Of a stretch of 64,000 bases of DNA, positions 6,468 to 15,115 are shown piece after piece (the stretch's first letter is position 1; each line of letters opens with the position of its first letter). Under the pieces are notes generated by a model, which was given only the letters and a program-made list of their open reading frames with translations, ran no database searches and had not been told where the DNA came from. Origin of the DNA: Collinsella sp. GTDB taxonomy: Bacteria > Actinomycetota > Coriobacteriia > Coriobacteriales > Coriobacteriaceae. The stretch covers positions 43,704 through 107,703 of the forward strand of contig DXMW01000003.1 in the NCBI GenBank assembly GCA_019414045.1. Reading direction: 5' to 3'. Made by a program: the position numbers and the translations under genes.

Positions 6468-8225
6468 ATGAACGAGATCAAGTGCCCGCATTGCGGCGAA
6501 GTTTTTAAGGTCGACGCGTCCGGCTATGCGGATATCGTCAAGCAAGTGCGCAATGCCGAGTTTTCGCGCGACCTTGATGAGCGCGTGAAGGCGGTCCAGC
6601 GCGAGGGCGAGCAGGCACTGGAGCTTGAGCGCTCGCGTTCGACGGCTGCCTTGCAAAAGGCAGAGTCTCAGCGCAATGCCCAGCTTGTCGAGCAGAAGAA
6701 CGCCGCGGAGCAGAAGCTGGCACAAGAGGTTGCCAAGCGCGACGCTGAGCTTGCCGAGCTGCGCGCCAAGCTCGAGAGCGCTGTCACAGAACGCGAGAGC
6801 GCAAGTCAGCGCGCGGCGGTTGAGGCCCGTGCCGATGCTCAAAAGGAAAACGCTGAGCTTCAGCGAGAAATCGACAATTTGCGTGCGCAGCTGGAGCGCA
6901 AAGATGACGAAGCCAAGCTCGTCGAGTCGGCGGCGCGCAATGCTGCTCAAAACGATTTGGCTGCACGTGATGCTCAGATTGCCGAGCTGCGGGCCAGGCT
7001 TGCCGCGGCGGACAAGGCCCAGGAGATGGCGCTTGCCGCCGCCGCGGCAGAGTCGAAGCGTGAGCTCGATACCGCTCGCAGCGAGGCCGAGCGCGCGCTT
7101 GCTGACTACCGTGCGCAGGTACAAGAGAAGTTTTCCGCCGAAAAGGCTCAGTCTGAGCAAGAGGCCGAGGGTCTGCGTGCCCAGCTGCGTGAGCAGGAGC
7201 TGATGGCAAAAATGAACCTGTCGGAGGCGGTCGCCGCGGCGGAGCGAGAGCGCGATGAGGCACGTGCCAAGCTGACGAGCGAGTTGGCGGTGCGCGATTC
7301 TCGCGAGGAGCAGGCCAAGGCGGCACACGAGCTCGAGCTTGCGCAGGCCAAGCGTGCGAGCGATGACCTGATTCGCTACAAGGATGAAGAGATTGAGCGC
7401 CTTAAGGACATGAAGGTCCGCCTGTCCACCAAGATGGTGGGCGAGTCGCTCGAGCAGCACTGCGAGACCGAGTTCAACCGTCTGCGCATGACGGCATTTC
7501 CTAACGCGTACTTCGAGAAGGATAACGATGCATCCGAGGGTACCAAGGGCGACTTTATCTTCCGCGAGTGCGACGCGAGCGGCAACGAGGTCATTTCGAT
7601 TATGTTCGAGATGAAAAACGAGAACGACGAGACCGCGACCAAGCACAAAAACGAGGACTTCTTTAAGAAACTCGATCACGATCGTCGCCAGAAAGGCTGT
7701 GAGTACGCGGTGCTCTGCACGCTGCTCGAGCCCGAGAGCGAGCTCTATAACGCGGGAATTGTGGACGTGAGCTATCGCTATGAGAAGATGTACGTGATTC
7801 GCCCACAGTTTTTCATCCCCATGATTACGCTTCTTCGCAACGCCGCCATGGGTTCGCTTCGCTATAAGCAGGAGCTGGCGGAGTACAAACAGCAGAATAT
7901 CGACGTCACGAACTTCGAAGCCAAGATGGAGAAGTTCAAGAATGATTTCGGTCGCAACTACGAGATCGCGAGCCGCAAGTTCCAAACGGCGATCGATGAG
8001 ATTGACAAGACGATTAGCCATCTGCAGAAAACCAAGGAGGCGTTGCTGTCCTCCGAGAACAATCTGCGCCTAGCCAACAAGAAAGCCGACGATCTTACCA
8101 TTCGCAAGCTCACGTGGGGCAACAAGACCATGAAGGCAGCGTTTGACGAGGCGCGCGGGGCCGCGCCAGAGACAAACGATGAGCCCGCCGAGGCGGATTC
8201 GTATGAGGTCGAAGATGCCGAGTAA
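6468..8225 (+). CDS. DUF2130 protein with N-terminal zinc-ribbon-like knuckle and long coiled coil
   Basis: 585 residues. The N-terminus has a single CPHC knuckle (residues 6-9). Roughly residues 20-310 form a long Ala/Glu/Arg-rich coiled coil. The C-terminal DUF2130 domain includes [55 protein letters not shown] and YAVLCTLLE. Several DUF2130 segments (GDFIF, FEMKNE) have the spacing of a PD-(D/E)xK-like nuclease core, so a DNA-processing role akin to RmuC has been suggested for the family; activity is not established. GAGGAG precedes the ATG by 7 bases. It is monocistronic and convergent with the DUF3516 helicase. Confidence 0.88.
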   Translation: MNEIKCPHCGEVFKVDASGYADIVKQVRNAEFSRDLDERVKAVQREGEQALELERSRSTAALQKAESQRNAQLVEQKNAAEQKLAQEVAKRDAELAELRAKLESAVTERESASQRAAVEARADAQKENAELQREIDNLRAQLERKDDEAKLVESAARNAAQNDLAARDAQIAELRARLAAADKAQEMALAAAAAESKRELDTARSEAERALADYRAQVQEKFSAEKAQSEQEAEGLRAQLREQELMAKMNLSEAVAAAERERDEARAKLTSELAVRDSREEQAKAAHELELAQAKRASDDLIRYKDEEIERLKDMKVRLSTKMVGESLEQHCETEFNRLRMTAFPNAYFEKDNDASEGTKGDFIFRECDASGNEVISIMFEMKNENDETATKHKNEDFFKKLDHDRRQKGCEYAVLCTLLEPESELYNAGIVDVSYRYEKMYVIRPQFFIPMITLLRNAAMGSLRYKQELAEYKQQNIDVTNFEAKMEKFKNDFGRNYEIASRKFQTAIDEIDKTISHLQKTKEALLSSENNLRLANKKADDLTIRKLTWGNKTMKAAFDEARGAAPETNDEPAEADSYEVEDAE

Positions 8226-8243
8226 GGCATAGCAGATAGTGCA

Positions 8244-8283
8244 AAAGCGGGGCCGCTGACGATATTGCCAACGGCCCCGCTTT
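8244..8283. terminator. Bidirectional terminator between convergent genes
   Basis: AAAGCGGGGCCG (8244-8255) pairs perfectly with CGGCCCCGCTTT (8272-8283). T-rich tracts follow on the plus side and an A-run precedes it, so it can terminate from both directions. Confidence 0.85.
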
Positions 8284-8304
8284 GTTTCGTTCCAGTATGT
8301 TCGG

Positions 8305-10986
8305 CTAGTTCTCGAGCAGGTCCTCGATAAAGCCGACGCGGTAGTTTTTGAAGATGACCTCGCCGCCGTCTTGCGTGGCGTCCAGATCGACATCGCCCAT
8401 GATGCCAAAGTCGTGGTCGCCACCCTCGTCGGCAAAGATCTGGTGCACGCGCCATACGTGCGCGGTCTTCTCGTCGGACTCGTCGATGGAAAACATCGCG
8501 GCGCTGCGGGCATCTCCGTCGGTGAGGATTTCCTCGTGCTGCTCGTGGTAAGCGTCGAGTGCTTTTTGCCAGCGGATCTCGCTCATGCCCCAGTCGTCGT
8601 CGAGCTCGCCAAGGTCGCGAACGTGCTCGCGGGCGGCAAGGGTCACGCGGCGGAAGAGCGCATTGCGCACCAGCAGCGTGCAGCCGCGGCGGTCCGCCAC
8701 GACCTCGTCGATGCCCTGTGGCGGCGCGGAATCGAGGGCTGCCGGGTTGCCGGCGTTCTCCCACTCGTCCACCAGGCTCGAGTCGACCGAGCGCACCACA
8801 AAGCCCAGCCACGAGATAATGTCGCGCAGGCGCTCGTCGCGCTTCTCGATGGGTACGGTGCGGTCGAGAGAACGGTAAGCCTCTGCCAGGTAGCGCAGCA
8901 AAATGCCCTCGGAGCGGGCGATGCCGAGCTTTTGAATGTAGCCCTTAAAATCGCTCGCGCTTTCCAGCATATCGCGCAGGACGCTCTTGGGAGAGAGCTG
9001 GTAGTCGTTTGCCCAGGGTACTTCCTGGCAGTACTTGTCAAAAGCGGCGTCGAGCAAATCCTCGAGCGGCTTTTCGTACGTGACGTCCTGAATGCGCTCT
9101 AGGCGCTCCTCGTATTCGACGCCATCGGCCTTCATTTCGGCCATGGCGCGATCGCGTGTGGCGCGCTCCTGGGCGCGGAGCACCTGCTTGGGGTCCTCGA
9201 GCGTGGCCTCGACCATGCTGATAAGGTCCATGGTATAGGTCTCGCTCTCGGGATCGAGCAGCTCCAATGCGGCAAGCAAGAACGGCGAGAGCGGCTGGTC
9301 GAGCGCGAAGTCCTCGGGCAGATCGACCGTCAGCGCATAGTCGATGTCTGGTGTGGCATCGGCCGGGGCGTCGGGTGCGGGCGGCACCTCGGTGCGCACG
9401 ACGACGCCGGAATCGATGAGCGTGGCGAAGATTTCGTCGGCGCGAACCTCGAGCTTAGCCTTTTCCTCGGGAGTCTGCAGGCTCGTCTCGATGAGGTCGT
9501 GTACGCGGGCGCGGGCATCGCCGCCTTGCTCGACCACGCTAATCACCATGGAGTGTGTGATGCGCAGACGCGGTTTGAGCGTCTCGGGCTGCGTCTCGAT
9601 CAGGCGCTCAAAGGTCTGCTTGTTCCAGGTGACAAAGCCCTCGGGGGCCTTTTTCTTTTTAATCTTACGGAGTTTTTTGGGGTCATCGCCCGCTTTGGCC
9701 ATAAGCTTGGCATTCTCGATCTCGTGCTCGGGTGCCTCGGCGATCACCATGCCCTCGGTATCGAAGCCCGAGCGGCCGGCGCGACCGGCTATTTGATGGA
9801 ACTCGCGGGCGCGCAGACGACGCATCTTGTAGCCATCGAACTTGGTGAGCGCGGTGAGCACCACGGTGTGGATGGGTACGTTGATGCCGACGCCGAGCGT
9901 ATCGGTGCCGCAGATGACGGGCAGCAGGCCCTGCTGTGCCAACCGTTCGACCAGCAGACGATAGCGCGGCAACATGCCGGCATGGTGCACGCCGACGCCG
10001 CATCCAAGCAGACGTTTGAGAATCTTGCCAAAGGCCGTGGAGAAGCTCGTCCCCTTTGCCGCTTCTTTGATGGCCTCGCGCTGCTCCTTGCTGGCGATGC
10101 CAAAATTGGCGAGCGACTGCGCCGTCGCAAGGGCGGCATCCTGGCTAAAGTGCACGATATAGAGCGGGGCCTCGCCGCGGCGCATGGCGAGCTCGACCGT
10201 GCCCTCGAGGGAGGTCGTCACATAGTCGTAGCTCAGCGGAACAGGACGCGGGGCATCGACAACCAAGTCGCAAGCAGCGCCGGTGTGCTCCTCGAGAGAG
10301 GCGGCGATGGCAGTGACATCGCCGAGCGTGGCGCTCATGAGCATAAACTGCGTGTGGGGCAGGGTGAGCAGCGGCACCTGCCAGGCCCAACCACGATCGG
10401 GGTCGGCAAAGTAGTGGAACTCGTCCATGGCAACGCAGCCCACGTCGGCGTCCTCGCCCTCGCGCAGTGCATCGTTGGCAAGGATTTCGGCCGTGCAGCA
10501 GATGACGGGCGCCTTGGTATTGATATGCGTGTCGCCGGTAATCATACCGACGTTGTCGCGGCCGAGTACCTGCACCAGATCGAAGAACTTTTCGCTGACC
10601 AGGGCCTTGATGGGGGCCGTGTAATAACAGCGTTTGCCCTGTGCCATGCCCATAAAAAGCATGCCCAGCGCGACGAGCGATTTACCCGATCCGGTCGGTG
10701 TGCCCAAAATGACGTGATCGCCGGCAGCCAGGTCCATGAGGGCCTCTTCTTGGTGGTCCCACAGCTCAATGCCGCGATTGCTCGTCCATTCAAAGAAGCG
10801 TTCGAAGGCCTGATCGGGCGTGAGCCATGGTTCGGGCTCGCTGCCGTCCTCGGGCTCCCACCAGGTGGGGGAGAGCGCGCCGAGCGAGCCGAACTCGGCT
10901 TCGGTTCCCGTGCCGCCCGAGAATGAGCTGGCGGCGCCGGCGCCAGAGACGGTGCTGGCGGCGGTATCTATCGTGGTCTGTGCCAT
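8305..10986 (-). CDS. Ski2-like DEAD/DEAH helicase with DUF3516 C-terminus
   Basis: 893 residues. After a low-complexity N-terminus the helicase core shows Walker A GTPTGSGKS (Lys102), motif II as DEFH (188-191), SATL, HHAGMLPRYR, CGTDTLGVGINVP and motif VI QIAGRAGRSG. The C-terminal ~400 residues match the DUF3516 domain found with actinobacterial Ski2-like helicases. Motif II reads DEFH rather than DEVH/DEAD. By family it is an ATP-dependent RNA or DNA helicase; the substrate is unknown. The start lacks a strong ribosome site (GAGAGA about 10 bases upstream). It lies alone on the minus strand, with copy 2 of the 123-bp repeat upstream. Confidence 0.92.
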   Translation of the reverse strand: MAQTTIDTAASTVSGAGAASSFSGGTGTEAEFGSLGALSPTWWEPEDGSEPEPWLTPDQAFERFFEWTSNRGIELWDHQEEALMDLAAGDHVILGTPTGSGKSLVALGMLFMGMAQGKRCYYTAPIKALVSEKFFDLVQVLGRDNVGMITGDTHINTKAPVICCTAEILANDALREGEDADVGCVAMDEFHYFADPDRGWAWQVPLLTLPHTQFMLMSATLGDVTAIAASLEEHTGAACDLVVDAPRPVPLSYDYVTTSLEGTVELAMRRGEAPLYIVHFSQDAALATAQSLANFGIASKEQREAIKEAAKGTSFSTAFGKILKRLLGCGVGVHHAGMLPRYRLLVERLAQQGLLPVICGTDTLGVGINVPIHTVVLTALTKFDGYKMRRLRAREFHQIAGRAGRSGFDTEGMVIAEAPEHEIENAKLMAKAGDDPKKLRKIKKKKAPEGFVTWNKQTFERLIETQPETLKPRLRITHSMVISVVEQGGDARARVHDLIETSLQTPEEKAKLEVRADEIFATLIDSGVVVRTEVPPAPDAPADATPDIDYALTVDLPEDFALDQPLSPFLLAALELLDPESETYTMDLISMVEATLEDPKQVLRAQERATRDRAMAEMKADGVEYEERLERIQDVTYEKPLEDLLDAAFDKYCQEVPWANDYQLSPKSVLRDMLESASDFKGYIQKLGIARSEGILLRYLAEAYRSLDRTVPIEKRDERLRDIISWLGFVVRSVDSSLVDEWENAGNPAALDSAPPQGIDEVVADRRGCTLLVRNALFRRVTLAAREHVRDLGELDDDWGMSEIRWQKALDAYHEQHEEILTDGDARSAAMFSIDESDEKTAHVWRVHQIFADEGGDHDFGIMGDVDLDATQDGGEVIFKNYRVGFIEDLLEN

Positions 10987-11107
10987 GTGTTTGCTTTCTC
11001 TCGCGATTGTCCGCCAACTATTATGGCGTAGCGGCGGCGCGGGGTGCCAGCGCGCGAGAAAATGCAGGAAATGGGCGTTCTGTCCAGCCGTTTGGCGCAG
11101 TTACCGG

Positions 11108-11230
11108 CTAAGTGAGTAGACTTTTTGCGATATCGCGAGCACATGGCTTTTGCGCAAGGGCTCTACCTGCGGTTTTAATTTTCGTTATGCGGGTTGTGCT
11201 TGGCTATTGCAAAAAAGTCTACTCACTTAG
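11108..11230. repeat. 123-bp element with terminal inverted repeats, copy 2
   Basis: CTAAGTGAGTAGACTTTTT at the left end is the perfect inverse complement of the right end (19 bp). Same length and orientation as the copy at 1090-1212, with the shared TACCTGCGG at the same offset. It lies between the divergent ends of the DUF3516 helicase (5' side) and trmB (3' side). It may act as a terminator for trmB, since the minus strand carries a T-run after the right-arm stem. Confidence 0.8.
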
Positions 11231-11254
11231 GTTTTGAGGGTTGTTTGCTGGTGC

Positions 11255-12136
11255 CTATTTGCGCTTGTTTGCTGACGCCGCGACCATCAGAAGCCCTTGG
11301 GACTCTTGTGGCAGGCGTTTCTTGCCTTTGCGGGCGCGGTTCTTAAAGTTCTCGACGGCTTCTTCCATGCCCAGAGGTACATAGGTGAGCTCATCGAGGT
11401 TATCGGGCAGGTAGCAGGCAAGGCTTTGCTCCTGTGCTCGGCCTGCTGCGAGCTGTTCTTCGGTGGGCTCTGCGCCGGGTGTGGCGCAAATGCCATAGAC
11501 GATGGCACCCATCTCGCGCGTGCGGCACTCATATTCGGTCTCTGGATGCTCGGGATGGTCGCGGCGGACGTCGTCACTTACCCAAAGCGTGTCGTAGCCG
11601 GCCGCAGCAAACTGCCCCAAGGCGTAGTCGCGCAATGGCTTACTGTCGGTTCGCAGCGTGACGGTGGCACCGGCTGCAAGGAGCGGGCGATAGAGCATCA
11701 AATGGTCGACATGGACGAGCCGCTTTTTGGCGTACTTGGCCTTGGGTTGCGGCGTGGGAAAGTTGATGGTGATGGCGTCGAGCTCGCCTGCGGCAAATAG
11801 CTGCGGCAGCGATGCGGCGCCTCGGGGCAGGACGAGTACGTTTGATAGCTCCTGCTCGCAGGTTTTCTGCGCGGTATAGGCGATGCAGATGGGCTCCTGG
11901 TCCATGCCGATAAAGAGGGTGTTTGGCTCGTGGGCCGCGCGCTCTACAAGGTACGTTCCCTTGCCACAGCCAAGATCCAGGTGAAGGTGTTCGAAGGGCT
12001 TGCTGCCAACTGGCGCGCAAGCCTCGCGCCAATCTCCGGCATAGGCCTCGGGGTTCGTCTCAATCGCATCGGCGTAGCGCTCCAGGCGCTCCTCGAGCAC
12101 AAAGTTCTTAGGCGTGCGAACGTGGACGGCTCCCAT
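11255..12136 (-). CDS. trmB: tRNA (guanine-N7-)-methyltransferase TrmB
   Basis: 293 residues. RTPKNFVLEERL near the N-terminus, the SAM-binding LDLGCGKG (53-60), IGMDQEP and the TrmB signature NFPTPQPKAKYAKKRLVH are all present. The enzyme forms m7G46 in the variable loop of tRNAs. The protein has about 70 extra C-terminal residues, ending in a basic stretch (KNRARKGKKRLP), which may help tRNA binding. AAGGAG lies 6 bases before the ATG at 12136. Another tRNA-type methyltransferase lies immediately upstream and Elp3 is about 3 kb away, so this is a tRNA-modification neighbourhood. Confidence 0.93.
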   Translation of the reverse strand: MGAVHVRTPKNFVLEERLERYADAIETNPEAYAGDWREACAPVGSKPFEHLHLDLGCGKGTYLVERAAHEPNTLFIGMDQEPICIAYTAQKTCEQELSNVLVLPRGAASLPQLFAAGELDAITINFPTPQPKAKYAKKRLVHVDHLMLYRPLLAAGATVTLRTDSKPLRDYALGQFAAAGYDTLWVSDDVRRDHPEHPETEYECRTREMGAIVYGICATPGAEPTEEQLAAGRAQEQSLACYLPDNLDELTYVPLGMEEAVENFKNRARKGKKRLPQESQGLLMVAASANKRK

Positions 12137-12192
12137 GAGGCTCCTTGGTCATAAGTATGGAACGTATAGCTGCACGTTCCGTCAATGGGTTG

Positions 12193-12216
12193 AAAAAGGG
12201 TGGGCATAGTTTGCCC
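12193..12216 (-). terminator. Probable terminator of the Trm9-like gene
   Basis: On the minus strand GGGCA-AACTA-TGCCC is followed by ACCCTTTTTC. The stem is short (5 bp), so termination may be weak. Confidence 0.45.
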
Positions 12217-12254
12217 GAAAGATGTGGTGCGGCTCGGCGACGAGTCGTCGATGC

Positions 12255-13127
12255 CTACAGACGCTTGAGAATCACATAGCGGTTGAGCTCGCCGCTGCGA
12301 CCGTCGGCATGGAAGCGCTCAAGCTCGCGTACGGGGACCTCGCCGCTCTTATAGAACGTACGGACGCCGCGCACCAGGTCGGTGATTTGCTGATCGTCAA
12401 AGTGATGACAATAGCGGTAGGCGTGGCGGTCGTTTTGCCAGCCAATGAGGTGGTCGCCGGCTTCAAACTGCGCGGAATCGTAACCCTCAAACGGTGGGGT
12501 GAGCTCGGCGCGGGCCTCGGCGCGAACAGCCTTGCGCGCCATGCGCTCGTCGTTCATAAACTCCCAAAAGCTGATGGCGATGATGCCGCCCGGGCGCGTC
12601 TGGCGCACCAGGGCGTCGAGCACGCGTACGCGGTACTCGCACGACGGCACATGGTGCATAAAGCCAAAGCAGACCGAGATGTCGGCGAGCGGGGCGTCGA
12701 AAAGCACGTCGGGTGTCTCGGCGGGGTTGAGCTTCATGAGGGCGTCGAGCACATCGAGTTCCTGGAAGTGCAGGTTGGGAATGCGCAGGGCGTGGCCATG
12801 TGCATCGATGGCCAGGTCTTGGCACGAGTCGACACCATAGAACTCAAACGGGCAGCTGGCATCTGCCGAGGGGTTTGTGCCGTTGACGCCCTTGGCGGCA
12901 AGTGCGCCGCCGGCGGCAAAGTTCTCAAAGCGCATATTTCCGCAGGCAAGATCGAAGACGCGGACGGGATGCTCGATCGTGGCCACATCGAGCTGCTCGA
13001 GCGCGATGTCCATGGTGCGCACCCAGCCGGGCCACGGGGCCTGGCGCGTATCGGAAAAGGAGGCGGAGTGCTCGCGATAGAACGTATTGTTGAGCTGGAT
13101 GAGCGATGAGGCGAAATCGCGGTTCAC
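12255..13127 (-). CDS. Class I SAM methyltransferase, Trm9/ALKBH8-like
   Basis: 290 residues from a GTG at 13127, chosen because GGAGGGA lies about 9 bases upstream and family similarity begins there; a longer frame to 13262 is open but has no site. Near the N-terminus FYREHSASFSDTRQAPWP matches the FSxTRxxPWP signature of Trm9 and ALKBH8 methyltransferases (residues 24-33). SAM-binding FDLACGNMR (58-66), a CFGFMHHVPS motif IV region and GGIIAISFWEF follow. The C-terminus has GDHLIGWQ and RYCHHFDDQQITDLV, like the RYYH-type end of Trm9. In eukaryotes Trm9 esterifies the cm5U34 made by Elp3. An Elp3 gene lies 2 kb away, so the same step is plausible here. It could instead be an unrelated small-molecule methyltransferase. 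Confidence 0.8.
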   Translation of the reverse strand: MNRDFASSLIQLNNTFYREHSASFSDTRQAPWPGWVRTMDIALEQLDVATIEHPVRVFDLACGNMRFENFAAGGALAAKGVNGTNPSADASCPFEFYGVDSCQDLAIDAHGHALRIPNLHFQELDVLDALMKLNPAETPDVLFDAPLADISVCFGFMHHVPSCEYRVRVLDALVRQTRPGGIIAISFWEFMNDERMARKAVRAEARAELTPPFEGYDSAQFEAGDHLIGWQNDRHAYRYCHHFDDQQITDLVRGVRTFYKSGEVPVRELERFHADGRSGELNRYVILKRL

Positions 13128-13394
13128 GGCGCGGAACTCCCTCCGTTGGCGGTGCGGAATAAACAGTACGACCATACTACCGTTAACGCCGCAACGGGGA
13201 CAACCGAGCCGTGGGTCATTGCTTTGTTTGGACACATTTCCGCAGCTCATATGCACCCGCAACCGCCGGTTGTCAAAAATCTCACTAGAATAGGTGGCAT
13301 GATTTTGGCGGTGGCGGATAGATTTTTAACTGTGCAAGGCGCCTTAAGAACAAAAACGGTCCGGCGGCACGGCTGGCATCGCATAGGAGGAACC

Positions 13395-14117
13395 ATGAAT
13401 GTAGAAACTGCGCAGCGGCTCGCCGACCTTCGCCGCAGCAAGGGTTTTAGCCAAGAAGGGCTGGCGCGAAAGCTGGGACTGTCGCGCCAGGCGGTCAGTA
13501 AATGGGAGCGCGCGGAGAGCTCGCCCGATACCGAGAACCTGATCTCGCTCGCCAAGCTCTATGGTGTGAGTCTGGACGAGCTGCTCAATCCGAGCGACGA
13601 GATCGAGGACGATATCGAGTTTGAGAATGAGGACCGCGCCCGCCAGCGCGAGGCCGAGGCGGCGGAGCGAGCCCGTACCCACGAGGCGGCGGCACGCGCT
13701 ACCGAGGCCGCAACGCAGGCGAGTGATGCCGCGGCTAAGGCGGCGCAGGCTGCAAGCTGGAGCGCGCAGGTGGCTAACGCCGCGACGGCGCAAGCGACGA
13801 ACGCCGGTGCGGTCAATCCGACTCCGGTGAAAGGTCCGTTCCAGTCGTTTCCGTATTGGGCCGTGTGCTGGCTGCTGTTCTTTTTGCTGATGTTCCTGTT
13901 TGGTGCCGGCCCCTTTGCCGCACTGATCTTCTTTACGATTCCTATCTATCACTGGGTGGCGCGTGCGCTCGATGGTGATTGGGCACGCGGGGATATTCAG
14001 GTTGGTTCGGCGTCGGTGGCGGTCAAGGCCCAGGGGAAGGATACTTCTGCGGAACCTGATGCTGACGTGGCTACCGCGGTCACCGCTGAGCCATGTGCCA
14101 AAGAGGGTGACGAATGA
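13395..14117 (+). CDS. XRE-family HTH protein with C-terminal membrane segments
   Basis: 240 residues from the ATG at 13395 (AGGAGG 6 bases upstream). Residues 1-66 form an XRE/Cro helix-turn-helix (LGLSRQAVSKWERAESSPDTENLISLAKLYGVSLDELL). An Ala/Glu-rich helix follows, then two adjacent hydrophobic spans (FPYWAVCWLLFFLLMFLFGAG and FAALIFFTIPIYHW) and an acidic tail. It overlaps the next gene by ATGA, so the two are translationally coupled. Membrane-tethered XRE regulators next to DUF4097 proteins are common in Firmicutes and Actinobacteria and are thought to sense envelope state; the ligand is unknown. Confidence 0.85.
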   Translation: MNVETAQRLADLRRSKGFSQEGLARKLGLSRQAVSKWERAESSPDTENLISLAKLYGVSLDELLNPSDEIEDDIEFENEDRARQREAEAAERARTHEAAARATEAATQASDAAAKAAQAASWSAQVANAATAQATNAGAVNPTPVKGPFQSFPYWAVCWLLFFLLMFLFGAGPFAALIFFTIPIYHWVARALDGDWARGDIQVGSASVAVKAQGKDTSAEPDADVATAVTAEPCAKEGDE

Positions 14118-15013
14118 TGAAGCTTTCGCATGAATCCAAGCTGCGCCTGGGCGTCGGCATCGGAGCGTTTGTGCTCATCATCGGGCTTGTCTTCGGCATT
14201 TCGCGGACATTGATTCCCTTCGATGGACTGTGGGACCTCGACGATATTGCATCTGGCTTGTCTGGTATGGGCGATGTGGATGACGAGGATGATCTTTTGG
14301 ATGGCGGTAACTATTCTGCTCGGCCTCAGCAGCTTTCGAGCGAAACCTTTGATGCCGACGCGTTCACATCGCTCGACTTGGACGTGACGTCGGGCACGGT
14401 CAAGGTCAAACTCGTCTCCGGCGGGCCAGCGCGCGTAATTGAAAGCGGTCGCGTGGCAACGGGGACTGTTGCCTTCGATGCGGCAACCCAGAACCTGGCC
14501 GAAATCAAGGGCTCTACGCTCAAGATTCGCCAGTTCGATTGCGATGACGAGCGCGCCATTGACCGAACGGTTACCGTCGAACTGCCGCGCGAAGTTGCCG
14601 ATAACATGGTGGGCATTACAGCGAATGTAGGATCGGGTGATCTGACGGTCGCGGGCATTGCGTGTCATGACCTCAACCTGACTCTGGACTCGGGAGACGT
14701 TGAGTTTACGGGCACCGTGACCGATACCCTGAATGCCGAGGTCGGTTCGGGCGATGTGACGTTCGAGCTCTACCAGGCCCCCGCGAAGTCGATGGACGTA
14801 AGCGTGGACTCGGGCGATGTGGAGATAACGGTTCCGAACTCTACGGGCTTTAAGGCGAGCCTCACCGTGGGCAGCGGCGACTTCGAGAGCGATTTCCTTC
14901 CGCTTGGCTACGATGGCGAGACCATATTGAATTCTGAATTCGACAATGGCGATAAGTCCGCCACGTATCGTTTCGAGATCGGCTCGGGCGACGTGTCGTT
15001 TGATTCGGAGTGA
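14114..15013 (+). CDS. Membrane-anchored DUF4097 beta-repeat protein
   Basis: 299 residues. It has a single N-terminal membrane segment (LGVGIGAFVLIIGLVFGI) followed by an acidic linker and an extracellular repeat region. The repeats centre on (G/D)SGD(V/L): GSGDLTVAG, DSGDVEFTG, GSGDVTFEL, DSGDVEITV, GSGDFESDF and GSGDVSFDS, alternating Gly and Asp before the SGD. This is the DUF4097 beta-helix-like fold. The start overlaps the stop of the HTH gene; ATG at 14117 is an equally placed alternative one codon later. The likely role is the surface-exposed partner of the membrane HTH regulator. Confidence 0.85.
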   Translation: MMKLSHESKLRLGVGIGAFVLIIGLVFGISRTLIPFDGLWDLDDIASGLSGMGDVDDEDDLLDGGNYSARPQQLSSETFDADAFTSLDLDVTSGTVKVKLVSGGPARVIESGRVATGTVAFDAATQNLAEIKGSTLKIRQFDCDDERAIDRTVTVELPREVADNMVGITANVGSGDLTVAGIACHDLNLTLDSGDVEFTGTVTDTLNAEVGSGDVTFELYQAPAKSMDVSVDSGDVEITVPNSTGFKASLTVGSGDFESDFLPLGYDGETILNSEFDNGDKSATYRFEIGSGDVSFDSE

Positions 15014-15061
15014 TGACTGCGGTCTGGTTCGCAAGCATAGATGCTTAGACGCGCTGTTTGA

Positions 15062-15100
15062 TGAAGGCGCCGAAGCCGAGATTGGCTCCGGCGCCTTTGC
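15062..15100 (+). terminator. Hairpin between the DUF4097 gene and elp3
   Basis: AAGGCGCCG (15064-15072) pairs with CGGCGCCTT (15089-15097) and an inner AGCC/GGCT stem is possible. A short T-rich stretch follows. It ends 16 bases before the elp3 start, so it could also affect elp3 translation. Confidence 0.6.
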
Positions 15101-15115
15101 CTTTACAATGGGGGC

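Noticed and set aside
6180..8021. 613-codon minus-strand frame over the DUF2130 gene
   Set aside because: Antisense of the coiled-coil repeats, giving a Leu-rich artefact.
13128..13262. N-terminal extension of the Trm9-like gene to 13262
   Set aside because: The extra residues do not match the family, whereas GGAGGGA precedes the GTG at 13127.
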